A stretch of DNA of 64,000 nt from NCBI GenBank assembly GCA_963663845.2, contig OY760650.2, positions 124,001 to 188,000 of the forward strand, given 5' to 3'. The position numbers and the translations under genes are program-made. The notes beneath the pieces were generated by a model. That model did no database searches. It was given only the letters and a program-made list of their open reading frames with translations, and was not told the origin of the DNA. This document shows positions 19,196 to 26,655 of this stretch, in pieces (position 1 is the first letter of the stretch; every line of letters starts with the position of its first letter). This DNA comes from Versatilivorator sp963663845 (GTDB lineage: Bacteria > Acidobacteriota > Terriglobia > Versatilivoradales > Versatilivoraceae).

Positions 19196-20296
19196 CTATC
19201 GCCAGGCTTCTCTGAACAAGCGCAGGGCATTGCCGTTCAGGATGCCTTCCACGACCTCCTCCCCGTAACCGGCCTTGCCGAGCACCGCCGGAAAGCCCTG
19301 CAGGTCGGCGATGGTGTCCACGTCGGTGGGCGTGACCTCGGCCCCGAACCCCCCGTCCATGTCGGTCCCGATGGCGATGTTTTCCAGCGAGCCGCCGGCC
19401 AGGTCCCCGATGTGCTCGATATGGGGAATCAGCCCCTCCATGCCGTACTTGGAGACATAGGTCGATCGGTCGGGCTTGTTTTCCCACACCACCTCGGGAT
19501 CGATGAACATCTGGCAGAAGACCAGGCCGATGACGCCGCCCCGGCGCACCAGCTCCCGGATCATGTCGTCGGTGAGGTGGCGCTGTCCCCTCACCACCGA
19601 TCGACAGACGCAGTGGGAAGCCATCACCGGGCCGTCCCAGATCTCCAGGGACTCCCAGACGGCCTGGTCGGCCATGTGGGTGATGTCCAGGACCATCCCG
19701 GCCTCTCGCATGGCTCGGTAGAGGTCCTTGGCCGGCGGCTTCAGGCCGCCCACGGTGTTGGTGCCGTGGATGTAGGTGTTGTGCCCGAAGTGAGCCGGCC
19801 CCACCACGCGAAGTCCGGCGTCCCACCAGAACTCCACGTCATCGGGATCGATGATGGGGTCGGCGCTCTCCATGGAAAGCACGTGGTAGATGGGGGTATC
19901 CTCCTTGGGGTCTGTCCAGGCTTCCACGGCTTCGTTCAGGTCCTCAAGCGACTTGACCGGCTTGATCCAGCCCCGTCGAGCCATCACCTGGTAGTAGGCC
20001 AGGTGCCCGCGGCCCATGCCGATGGCCTGCTCCTGGGTTCTCATGCCGTCTCGCATGGCGCCCCGCCGGCTGTCGATCCGCGACATGATGGTGCTGAGCA
20101 TGATGCCCACGCTGCCGCGGCGCATCTCCGGGAAGGTGACCGTGCACAGGCCCACGTTGTAGTCGGAAGCCACCTGGGGAGGCTCGCCGGCCTCCTGTTC
20201 CCTCACCTGGTGGGCGGTCAGGGTGAGGTTGCGATTCCAGAAAAGGGCATCCCAGGCCAGGTCCAGGTGCAAGTCGATGATCAGAGGTTGTGACAT
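19196..20296 (-). CDS. Membrane dipeptidase (renal dipeptidase, peptidase family M19)
   Basis: A 366-residue dinuclear-zinc dipeptidase. The first metal pair is in IIDLHLDLAWD. Later motifs include MVLDITHMADQAV, MASHCVCRSVV and IAIGTDMDGGFG, all characteristic of M19, which cleaves dipeptides and D-amino-acid-containing dipeptides. There is no signal peptide. The ATG at 20296 has GGAG 6 nt upstream; the longer frame is not needed. It lies just upstream of the creatininase gene on the same strand (114-nt gap), so one transcript for amide and peptide catabolism is possible. Confidence 0.88.
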   Translation of the reverse strand: MSQPLIIDLHLDLAWDALFWNRNLTLTAHQVREQEAGEPPQVASDYNVGLCTVTFPEMRRGSVGIMLSTIMSRIDSRRGAMRDGMRTQEQAIGMGRGHLAYYQVMARRGWIKPVKSLEDLNEAVEAWTDPKEDTPIYHVLSMESADPIIDPDDVEFWWDAGLRVVGPAHFGHNTYIHGTNTVGGLKPPAKDLYRAMREAGMVLDITHMADQAVWESLEIWDGPVMASHCVCRSVVRGQRHLTDDMIRELVRRGGVIGLVFCQMFIDPEVVWENKPDRSTYVSKYGMEGLIPHIEHIGDLAGGSLENIAIGTDMDGGFGAEVTPTDVDTIADLQGFPAVLGKAGYGEEVVEGILNGNALRLFREAWR

Positions 20297-20624
20297 GGGT
20301 TCTCCAGGGAAAGGTCGGGCTGGAAGAGAACGGGGCAGGCAAAGGACAGTGCTCGACACCCATCGGCTACGCCCCTCGACAGGCTGGTGGGAGATTTTCA
20401 CACAAGGCCGCGGGCGATGCAAATGGGCCGCCCCCCGGGAGCGCGGGCGTCCCGCCCGCATCCTTATTTCTGCCGCCGCTCCCTCCCCCGCCAGACCCTG
20501 GCCGCCCCGGCTCCTGGCTGAGCCCTCCGCGGGAGGCACTGTGGTAAGATTCCTTCCCTCCAGGCGGCAGGACTGGTTATTCCAGCAGTTCAACAATGTC
20601 CCCAATGGACAAGGAAGGTGCAGC
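20297..20624. other. Divergent intergenic region
   Basis: This 328-nt gap is between the dipeptidase (minus) and the truncated sialidase-like gene (plus). It contains the GC-rich palindromic words GCGGGCGTCCCGCCCGC near 20442-20460, which resemble dispersed hairpin repeats in GC-rich genomes. No gene and no convincing promoter hexamers were identified. Confidence 0.4.
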
Positions 20625-20996
20625 ATGATCGCCGGAATACTACGCGAGGGGGGCAGCTTTGGGTTGAAGCGAGCCCTGTGGCGCGTCTGCCTCTGCGGTT
20701 GCGTTCTTCTGCCAGCCTCCCTGGCCCGGACGGATGTGGCTCCGGCAGACCAGGTTCACCTGTTCCGGTCCCTCCAGGCCGACCGGAACCGCGTCTACCA
20801 GGGGCCGCCGGGCAGCGGCGGAGGCCATCCCCTGGTCTGCCGGCTGGACAACGGAGAGGTCCTGGCCGTATTTCAGGCCTGGGACGCGGATTCCGACTGG
20901 AAGACGTTTCCCCTTTGTGGAGGCCGTGCGCTGGAACCTGCCGTGATCTATCCGTCTTCTCTGCCAGTCAGACCTTCCCGAGAGAGCCAACCGTGA
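20625..20996 (+). CDS. Exported sialidase/BNR-like protein fragment
   Basis: A 123-residue protein with a signal peptide (about residues 14-36) and a first-blade-like motif, GHPLVCRLDNGEVLAVFQAW, as at the start of BNR/sialidase-type propellers (normally 350 residues or more). The frame then ends, so it looks truncated. The ATG at 20625 follows GGAAGG. Its stop overlaps the GTG start of the next gene by 4 nt (GTGA). It is either a remnant joined to the dehydratase gene by deletion or a short exported leader protein. The family link rests on one motif. Confidence 0.5.
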   Translation: MIAGILREGGSFGLKRALWRVCLCGCVLLPASLARTDVAPADQVHLFRSLQADRNRVYQGPPGSGGGHPLVCRLDNGEVLAVFQAWDADSDWKTFPLCGGRALEPAVIYPSSLPVRPSRESQP

Positions 20997-22147
20997 AAAT
21001 CACCGATCTGAGAGTGTTCCACATGGCCGGAGGCCACGCCAACTGGATCTTCGTGAAGCTCTACACCGACGTGGGGCTGACCGGCGTGGGGGAGTCTTCC
21101 ATGGAGCGCCACGACCCCCTCCTGATCCGGGCGCTGGAATCGTTCCGAGACTTCCTCGTCGGCAAGGACCCCCACCGGATCGAGCTGATCTGGAACTCTC
21201 TCTACAAGCAGACCTTCTGGTACGGGCAGCTCATCCAACTGGCCGCCTTGAGCGGGGTGGAGCAGGCCCTGTGGGACATCAAGGGCAAGGCCCTGGGGGT
21301 TCCCGTCCACGAGCTGCTGGGAGGGCGCCTGAGGGACAGGGTTCGGGCCTACGCCAATGCCTGGGCCTTCCGGGAGGTGGTGACCGAGACCAAGGCCGAG
21401 GACACCCCCGAATCGGTGGCCCGCCAGGCCCAGGCCATGGTGGAGCAGGGATTCACGGCCATGAAGTGGGACCCTTTCCGCGACGGCGGCCAGGTCATCT
21501 CCAGGAGCGAGGAGAACTACGCCCTGGAGTCGGTGTACGCGGTTCGCGAGGCCGTAGGGCCCGACATCGATCTGCTCATCGAATGCCACGGCCGATTCAA
21601 CATGTGGAGCGCCATCCGCATGGCCCACAAGCTGGAGCCGCTGGACCCCTTCTTCTACGAGGAACCCATCCCGCCCGACAACATCGACGCCATGGCCGAG
21701 GTGCAACGGGCCATTCGCATCCCGGTCGCCACCGGCGAGCGCCTCTACACCCGCTGGGACTTCCGGTCGCTGCTGGAAAAGCAGGCCGCCCGCATCATCC
21801 AGCCCGACATCTGCCACGCGGGCGGCATCCTGGAACTGAAGAAAATCGCGGCCATGGCCGAGACCTGGTACGTCAGCGTCCAGCCCCACAACTCCAACGG
21901 CCCCCTGTCCACCGTGGCCAGCCTGCACCTGGACGCCTGCATTCCCAACGTTCAGATCCAGGAATTCTTCTATCCCTACCTGGAGCGCTACAACCAGGTC
22001 CTCACCGAGCCCATCCAGTACCGCGACGGCTACCTCACCATCCCCCAGGGCCCGGGCCTGGGCACCGACATCGACGAAGAGGCCATCCGCAGGCATCCCC
22101 CCATGAAGATCCCCCAGGAAGCCACCTGGATGGGCTCCTACTGGTAG
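20993..22147 (+). CDS. Mandelate racemase/muconate lactonizing (enolase superfamily) sugar-acid dehydratase-like protein
   Basis: A 384-residue enolase-superfamily enzyme that abstracts a proton alpha to a carboxylate. Visible are LIECHGRFNMW (first metal Asp/Glu region), FFYEEPIPPDN, VATGERLYTRWDF, IIQPDICHAGGILELKK and VQPHNSNGPLST. The combination EEP / GER / PDxxHxGG / HN resembles D-galactonate and related sugar-acid dehydratases, but the substrate is not certain. The GTG start at 20993 overlaps the preceding short gene (GTGA). Confidence 0.85.
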   Translation: MKITDLRVFHMAGGHANWIFVKLYTDVGLTGVGESSMERHDPLLIRALESFRDFLVGKDPHRIELIWNSLYKQTFWYGQLIQLAALSGVEQALWDIKGKALGVPVHELLGGRLRDRVRAYANAWAFREVVTETKAEDTPESVARQAQAMVEQGFTAMKWDPFRDGGQVISRSEENYALESVYAVREAVGPDIDLLIECHGRFNMWSAIRMAHKLEPLDPFFYEEPIPPDNIDAMAEVQRAIRIPVATGERLYTRWDFRSLLEKQAARIIQPDICHAGGILELKKIAAMAETWYVSVQPHNSNGPLSTVASLHLDACIPNVQIQEFFYPYLERYNQVLTEPIQYRDGYLTIPQGPGLGTDIDEEAIRRHPPMKIPQEATWMGSYW

Positions 22148-22192
22148 GGGCCGGGCGGAGCGAGCAGGCGGCGTTTCTTCGGGTGCACACCG

Positions 22193-22492
22193 TCATCTTC
22201 TGACGTCGTATCGCCTCCAGCCTGGCACATGAGCCGTCATCAATGCCTTGAAGAGCTTGCCATGGTTGGGAACGCGCAGGTGCAGCAGTTCGTGAACGAC
22301 GACGAAATTCTGAAATTCCGAGTCCTGATGGGCGAGGTCGGCGGCCAGGGTGACGATTCCCGAGGTGGAACAGGAACCCCACTTCCGCGTCATACGCTGA
22401 ACGCGAACCCACCGCGGGCGCACACTCAGACGTTGCGCCCAGTAGGCTACGCGACCGCGAATGACCTGGCGCTGATCGTCAGGTGTCGGCAT
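22193..22492 (-). CDS. Small YgjP/DUF45-like metallopeptidase of a type I restriction locus
   Basis: A 99-residue protein with RMTRKWGSCS and the zinc motif VVHELLHLRVPNHGKLF (HELxHxxxxxH), the hallmarks of the YgjP/DUF45 family. It lacks the N-terminal half of full-length YgjP. The ATG at 22492 overlaps the 3' end of hsdR by 14 nt, so translational coupling is likely. Short DUF45 proteins are often seen beside hsdR genes, though their role is not established. An upstream in-frame ATG at 22537 would enlarge the overlap and is less likely. Confidence 0.8.
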   Translation of the reverse strand: MPTPDDQRQVIRGRVAYWAQRLSVRPRWVRVQRMTRKWGSCSTSGIVTLAADLAHQDSEFQNFVVVHELLHLRVPNHGKLFKALMTAHVPGWRRYDVRR

Positions 22493-25430
22493 CGGCGCTT
22501 GCGCCCAGGAGAATCGCGAGTATGTCCTCGACGACACGGCTCCGTTTGTCCTTGTCCAGCCCCAGCAGCGGTTGATAGAGAGCCGCCCGCAGCCGCCTCT
22601 GCTCGTCCCCGTTGACCGCTGCGTTTGGGAAGCGACCCAGGAGCGAATCGACCTGCTTCCCCAGGTCCTCGGCGCCGACCTCAGCCATCCTCAGCCCCTT
22701 GTCGTCCTTCAGCGCCCAATAGACGCCGAAGGCGCGGGGGGAAAGGCCGCTATGGTTCGCCGCCGCCAGGGCTGCTTCCTTTTCCTGAGCGATTGCAGCC
22801 AGCCGGTCCATCGCCTCGAGACCGGTGGCCCTGCGCTCCTCGAGGTCTTTCAGGATGCGCTCGGCGCGCTCCTTCAGGGGCAGCAGCACCGGTTCCATGT
22901 CCGGGTTGTTGCCGATTTCCTGCCGCAGCCCGCGCACGAGATTGAACACCTTGGCCTCATCCGGGCCCGACTCGCCTCGAAGGGCTTCAAGGGTGTTCAG
23001 GTCGAACGTCACTGTTTTCGTCGAGGAGCCGAGGCCCTCCTGGGCCGCGCTCTCCTGCACCATCAGGCGGGTCTTGCTGGCCAGGTCTATCGTGTAGTTG
23101 ACGCGGGTGGCATAGGCGTTGCGGACGGCGGCATAGAGACGGGCGAGGCGCTTGAAGGTCGAGATGTGGTCTCGCAACTCGGGTGAGGGAGACAGGATCT
23201 CCCAGAGCGCCTCGATCTCCTTGTAAGCTTCGAAGAAGGCCGCACGGGAATCAGGTTCCAGGAAGCGCCCATAGACGATTTGCTCCAGGCGCTCGTCCTG
23301 GCCGCCGACTCCCTCATCTTCGAGGTAGTCCGCCTTCGCCTTCGCGACCTTGCGCTGAAAGTCGCGCATCAGCACGTCCAGGTCCTCGATCAGGCCACTG
23401 ACGTCGGACGAGTCGAACTGCAGCGCCTTTTTCAACTCCCGGAGCACCCCCACGAAGTCGACCACCAGGCCGATGCGCTTGCGTCCGCCGGCGGCGTCCA
23501 CATGGGGCCGATTCACTCGCGCGATCGCCTGCAGAAGCACGTGGTCGCGCATGGGCTTGTCGAGGTACATGCAGTAGAGCAGCGGCGCATCGTAGCCGGT
23601 CAGCAGCTTGTCGGTCACGATGAGGATCTTGGGGTCTTCCTTGGCCTTCTTGAACAGGAGGCGCACGTCAGCCTCCCGTTCGGGCGAGAGCTGAAGCTCG
23701 GCGACGAGCGGCCGGTCGAGGATGTCGGCAGGGTTGTCGGTATAGACCGGCGCGGTCCACTCGGGCGGCAGCAGCTTGTCGAGGGCTCGCTTGTACTTGG
23801 CGCAGACCTCGCGGTTCACGCCCACCAGGAAGGCCTTGTAGCCCAGCGGGTGCACGTTCTCCCTGAAATGCTCGGCGACGAAAGCGGCGACCTTCTCGAC
23901 CCGGTCGTCGGCGGCAAGGAAGGTCCTGAGACCCACGGCCTTGTCGAGCACGCGGTTCAGTTCATCGACGTCGGTGACTCCTTCCATCTCGGCCAAGGCG
24001 AAGAACTCCTTGTCCAGACGGTCGGCAGGCACGGTCATGCGGCTGGGCGCCATGGTGTGGCGGATGGGCAGCGTGGTCTCGTCCTCGATCGACTCGGCGA
24101 TGGTGTACTTGTCGAGATATCCAGGTTCGTCATCGGCGCCGAATATCTTGAAGGTGCCCTCTCCATGCTCGGTTCGGGCGATGGGCGTGCCGGTGAAGCC
24201 GACGATGGTGGCATTGGGCACGGCCGCCATCAGGTAGGTGCCCAGGTCCCTGGCCACCGAGCGGTGGGCTTCGTCGATGAATACGAAGATGTTGCCCCGC
24301 ACGTTCGCGTCTTTCTCGATACCCTCGAACTTGTGGATCATCGAAAGGATCATGCCCCGCTTGTCGGTTCGGAGCAGTTCTCGGAGGTCGGCCCTGGAGT
24401 CGGCCCGCCAGACGGGGATGTCCTGCTGCTGCATCTCCCCCAGCAGCCGTTCAACCCAGCCTGCGAGCTGGCCCTCCAGCTCGGTTCGGTCCACCACCAC
24501 AACCACCGTCGGCGTGTGGAACCTGTCCCTGGCCTCCAGGATCAAGCGCGCGGCGGTCAGCAGGGTGAAGGTCTTGCCGGAGCCCTGGGTGTGCCAGACC
24601 AGGCCGCGCCGCCTGGCCGGCTCGGCGCAACGTTCCACAATGCGGTCCACCGCCCGGCGCTGGTGCTGGCGAAGCACCGACTTCCGCGTCTCGCCGTCCT
24701 CGACGTAAAAGAGGATCCAGTCGCGTAGCGTGCGAAGGAAATCGGTGGGCTCGAAGAAGGACTGGACGGCGAACCGGTAGCTCTCCTCGGGCTGCTCCTT
24801 CCAGCGCGCCATGAAGCGGCGGGAGAGGTTCCAGGTGACTCCGTACCAGTAGTCGAGCAGATGGGTGACATTGAAGAGTTGGGCCGCGCCCATCAGCTCG
24901 GGCGTCTCCTTCTCATAGCGCCGCAACTGGGCGAGGCCCTTCTCGATGGCGTCCGCGTCCTTGGAATTCTTGTGTTCGACGATGGCCACCGGGACGCCGT
25001 TGACCACGAACATCACGTCGGCGCGATTGCCCTTGCGCGCCGGCGGCTTGAGCTTCCATTCCCAGGTGACCTGCAGGAGGTTGGCCCCGGGCTTCTCGAA
25101 ATCGATGATCTGCACGGGCCGGTGACGCTGCTCGGCCTCGTCGACCCACTGCCGCTCCCCGCGCAGCCAGCCAAGCATCTCGCGGTTGCCCTCGATGGTC
25201 GGCGGGAGCGCTTCCAGTCGTTCGACGACCCCTCGGACGGCGCTGCTCCTCATCCAGGGGTTGAACCGCCGCAGGGCATCTTCGAGTTCGCCTTGAAACA
25301 ACAGTCCGGCTTCGCCGCCGCGCTTGTGCCGTGCCGCTTGCGGCGAAATCGGCGTCCAGCCAATTCCCTGAGCGTGACGCACCATCGGGAACTGAACCGA
25401 GCCGGCTTCAGTGATGTTGAGGGTGGTCAC
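22479..25430 (-). CDS. hsdR: Type I restriction enzyme, R (endonuclease/translocase) subunit
   Basis: A 983-residue restriction subunit that translocates DNA with ATP and cleaves it. An N-terminal PD-(D/E)xK nuclease has Asp near residue 138 and EHK at about 152-154 (VAIVEHKN). SF2 helicase motifs follow: Walker A HTQGSGKT near residue 283, FIDEAHRS, GFTGTPI, and LLTGYDAPLLYCMYLDKPM. The start is GTG at 25430 with GGAGAG upstream; longer frames run into the operator array. The matching hsdM/hsdS are in the same orientation but about 9 kb away, separated by the unknown cassette and fic. It overlaps the downstream metallopeptidase gene. Confidence 0.95.
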   Translation of the reverse strand: MTTLNITEAGSVQFPMVRHAQGIGWTPISPQAARHKRGGEAGLLFQGELEDALRRFNPWMRSSAVRGVVERLEALPPTIEGNREMLGWLRGERQWVDEAEQRHRPVQIIDFEKPGANLLQVTWEWKLKPPARKGNRADVMFVVNGVPVAIVEHKNSKDADAIEKGLAQLRRYEKETPELMGAAQLFNVTHLLDYWYGVTWNLSRRFMARWKEQPEESYRFAVQSFFEPTDFLRTLRDWILFYVEDGETRKSVLRQHQRRAVDRIVERCAEPARRRGLVWHTQGSGKTFTLLTAARLILEARDRFHTPTVVVVVDRTELEGQLAGWVERLLGEMQQQDIPVWRADSRADLRELLRTDKRGMILSMIHKFEGIEKDANVRGNIFVFIDEAHRSVARDLGTYLMAAVPNATIVGFTGTPIARTEHGEGTFKIFGADDEPGYLDKYTIAESIEDETTLPIRHTMAPSRMTVPADRLDKEFFALAEMEGVTDVDELNRVLDKAVGLRTFLAADDRVEKVAAFVAEHFRENVHPLGYKAFLVGVNREVCAKYKRALDKLLPPEWTAPVYTDNPADILDRPLVAELQLSPEREADVRLLFKKAKEDPKILIVTDKLLTGYDAPLLYCMYLDKPMRDHVLLQAIARVNRPHVDAAGGRKRIGLVVDFVGVLRELKKALQFDSSDVSGLIEDLDVLMRDFQRKVAKAKADYLEDEGVGGQDERLEQIVYGRFLEPDSRAAFFEAYKEIEALWEILSPSPELRDHISTFKRLARLYAAVRNAYATRVNYTIDLASKTRLMVQESAAQEGLGSSTKTVTFDLNTLEALRGESGPDEAKVFNLVRGLRQEIGNNPDMEPVLLPLKERAERILKDLEERRATGLEAMDRLAAIAQEKEAALAAANHSGLSPRAFGVYWALKDDKGLRMAEVGAEDLGKQVDSLLGRFPNAAVNGDEQRRLRAALYQPLLGLDKDKRSRVVEDILAILLGASADADT

Positions 25431-25464
25431 AAACGACTCTCCACCGTTCTCTTGGTGGTCCCGT

Positions 25465-25558
25465 TTGTCGATCATCCATGAGCAGCTAAGCGAGTTGTCG
25501 ATCACTTTCTCGCAAAAATGATCGACAAATAACTTTGTCTGTCATAGATGATCGGCAA
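25465..25558 (-). promoter_or_regulatory. Four-box operator-like array upstream of hsdR (copy A)
   Basis: TTGTCGATCA occurs at 25465 and 25495. The inverted form TGATCGACAA is at 25519 and TGATCGGCAA at 25549. Box starts are 30, 24 and 30 nt apart. The array ends 35 nt before the hsdR start. The same array with the same spacings is at 26562-26655. The arrangement suggests a dimeric DNA-binding regulator, perhaps the winged-helix part of the nearby Fic protein, but this is inference. Confidence 0.6.
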
Positions 25559-25592
25559 AATACCTTCCCGGCTCCACTACGTTGAAGTGATA
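25542..25592 (-). pseudogene. Remnant of a fic 3' end next to operator array A
   Basis: Sequence homology with the end of fic and its operator continues through here: the frame ends NVVEPGRYF-ADHL-stop, against NVAEGEEVF-stop for the intact fic. The alignment runs from the fic tail into the TGATCGxCAA boxes in both copies. This suggests that a second fic copy was once present upstream of hsdR. The remainder has been lost or replaced by the MITE at 25632. Confidence 0.4.
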
Positions 25593-25631
25593 GCACTCAC
25601 CTGACAGTTGGCTATACGCGGCAGCAGTGGC

Positions 25632-25788
25632 CATGGACCATCCCATGCTGCCGAATTCAGAGTGACGGAACTGTCAAGGCCTCCGAATCACGCCCACATT
25701 CCCTGTGGGATTGTAGGGGCGCCCCTTGTGGGCGCCCAATTTGAGGTCACCGGGAACCACTGGGCGGTTCATAGTGGGATGGTCCTGG
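25632..25788. mobile_element. MITE-like element (second copy, opposite orientation)
   Basis: It has terminal inverted repeats CATGGACCATCCCATGCTG (from 25632) and CATAGTGGGATGGTCCTGG (ending near 25788). Its interior is the reverse complement of much of 6412-6594, including GGGCGCCCCTTGTGGGCGCC. It lacks the extra hairpin found in the first copy. No clear target duplication was recognised. It sits inside the decayed fic unit. Confidence 0.65.
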
Positions 25789-25840
25789 CAACAACCATGG
25801 ACTCCTGCCCCGCCACCTGTTATCGTTACATCCAAAGGTT

Positions 25841-25937
25841 CCCCCCCGATGACAAGAGTGCCAAGGGTGCTCTCTTTGAAAACAGAGTAGTCGGGGGGGG
25901 GGCGCTTTCTCGGCTGACTCTACCCCTTGGAGTCAGC
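25841..25937 (+). ncRNA. Candidate structured element, three-way junction (copy 1)
   Basis: P1 is CCCCCCCGA (25841-25849) paired with TCGGGGGGG (25891-25899). Inside are joining TGACA, P2 AGAGTGCC/GGTGCTCT (25855-25862, 25866-25873), P3 CTTTG/CAGAG (25874-25878, 25883-25887) closing an AAAA loop, and joining TAG. A further 8-bp hairpin, GCTGACTC/GAGTCAGC, lies at 25913-25937. The copy at 27892-27950 keeps the joining nucleotides while P2 and P3 change in a compensating way. Plus strand is chosen because P3 of copy 2 has a GAAA tetraloop; the transcribed strand is unknown. Confidence 0.4.
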
Positions 25938-25969
25938 GCTTCTTCTCCATTCTCACCGCCGGCTTGATT

Positions 25970-26036
25970 TGGCTTGTCATAGCTCCACGTCACAGCTTGT
26001 CACAGCTCGGAACCCGGCCACCCCTCCTTGAACACG
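25970..26036. repeat. Dispersed repeat beside the HEPN remnant
   Basis: It includes CACGTCACAGCTTGTCACAG and a TTGAACA end. A related 70-bp stretch lies at 37961-38033, just after the VapC-like toxin gene. In both places it abuts the 3' end of a toxin-type gene. Confidence 0.55.
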
Positions 26037-26194
26037 TATCGCTTGCAGGAGGCGGCCGGAATCGTTGCTTCTTCCGAGAGGACCAGTTGACGGTCGGTCT
26101 CCAGGTCGGCCCGGACTCGACCACGGGCAAACGACACGGCCTCACGGGCCTCCTCCAGCATAGGGCGCCGCCGGATTTCGTCATCCCTGCGCAT
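26000..26194 (-). CDS. HEPN-domain (DUF86-like) toxin, truncated
   Basis: A 64-residue protein beginning MRRDDEIRRRPMLEEAREAV, like the N-terminus of DUF86 HEPN proteins, which pair with MNT nucleotidyltransferases. Usual length is about 110 residues. The C-terminal helices and the catalytic RxxxxxH motif are missing, and the tail runs into the dispersed repeat at 25970-26036. It is therefore probably inactive. The start overlaps the MNT gene by 14 nt and has GGAGG 6 nt upstream. Confidence 0.55.
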   Translation of the reverse strand: MRRDDEIRRRPMLEEAREAVSFARGRVRADLETDRQLVLSEEATIPAASCKRYVFKEGWPGSEL

Positions 26195-26486
26195 ACTGCA
26201 CCTCCGCCCTGTCCAAGACCTCTTGCCGGAAGTAAGGGCTCAGGTCTTCTGGCGTTCGTAGATCAACCTTGCGTCCTGAGAACAACTCGGACAACTCCAA
26301 CTCCATGTCGGCCAGACCCAGCAGTCCCGGGATGCGATCGGGTTCGAACTCCACGAGCACATCAATATCGCTCTCAGGGCCGAAATCCTCTCGCAACGCC
26401 GAGCCAAAGAGGGCGAGCCGTTTGATCCCGTGCTCTCGGCAAAGAGACGCAAGAGCGCTCCTGGATATCGATATCTGCGGATTCAT
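26181..26486 (-). CDS. MNT-type nucleotidyltransferase (antitoxin of HEPN/MNT module)
   Basis: A 101-residue minimal nucleotidyltransferase. LALFGSALREDFGPESDIDVLVEF has the GSx(n)DxD signature. Family members are antitoxins that modify or neutralise a HEPN ribonuclease encoded next door. The ATG at 26486 was chosen because GAGGG lies 7 nt upstream; another ATG is 6 nt earlier with poorer spacing. The HEPN partner immediately downstream is truncated. It lies downstream of operator array B. Confidence 0.85.
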   Translation of the reverse strand: MNPQISISRSALASLCREHGIKRLALFGSALREDFGPESDIDVLVEFEPDRIPGLLGLADMELELSELFSGRKVDLRTPEDLSPYFRQEVLDRAEVQYAQG

Positions 26487-26561
26487 TGCCATGCCCTCAT
26501 GTAATGTGAAGTAAGTCGGGGACGTGGTTCCCGTGTTCCTTGCACCTATCGGTGGACCTGC

Positions 26562-26655
26562 TTGTCGATCATCCATGAACAGCTAAGCGTGTTGTCGATC
26601 ACTTTCTCTAAAAAATGATCGACAAATAACTTTGCCTATCATAGGTGATCGTCAA
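26562..26655 (-). promoter_or_regulatory. Four-box operator-like array between fic and the MNT gene (copy B)
   Basis: TTGTCGATCA at 26562 and 26592, TGATCGACAA at 26616 and TGATCGTCAA at 26646. Spacings of 30, 24 and 30 nt are identical to copy A. The last box overlaps the fic stop codon. It could control the MNT/HEPN genes downstream on the minus strand. Confidence 0.6.
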
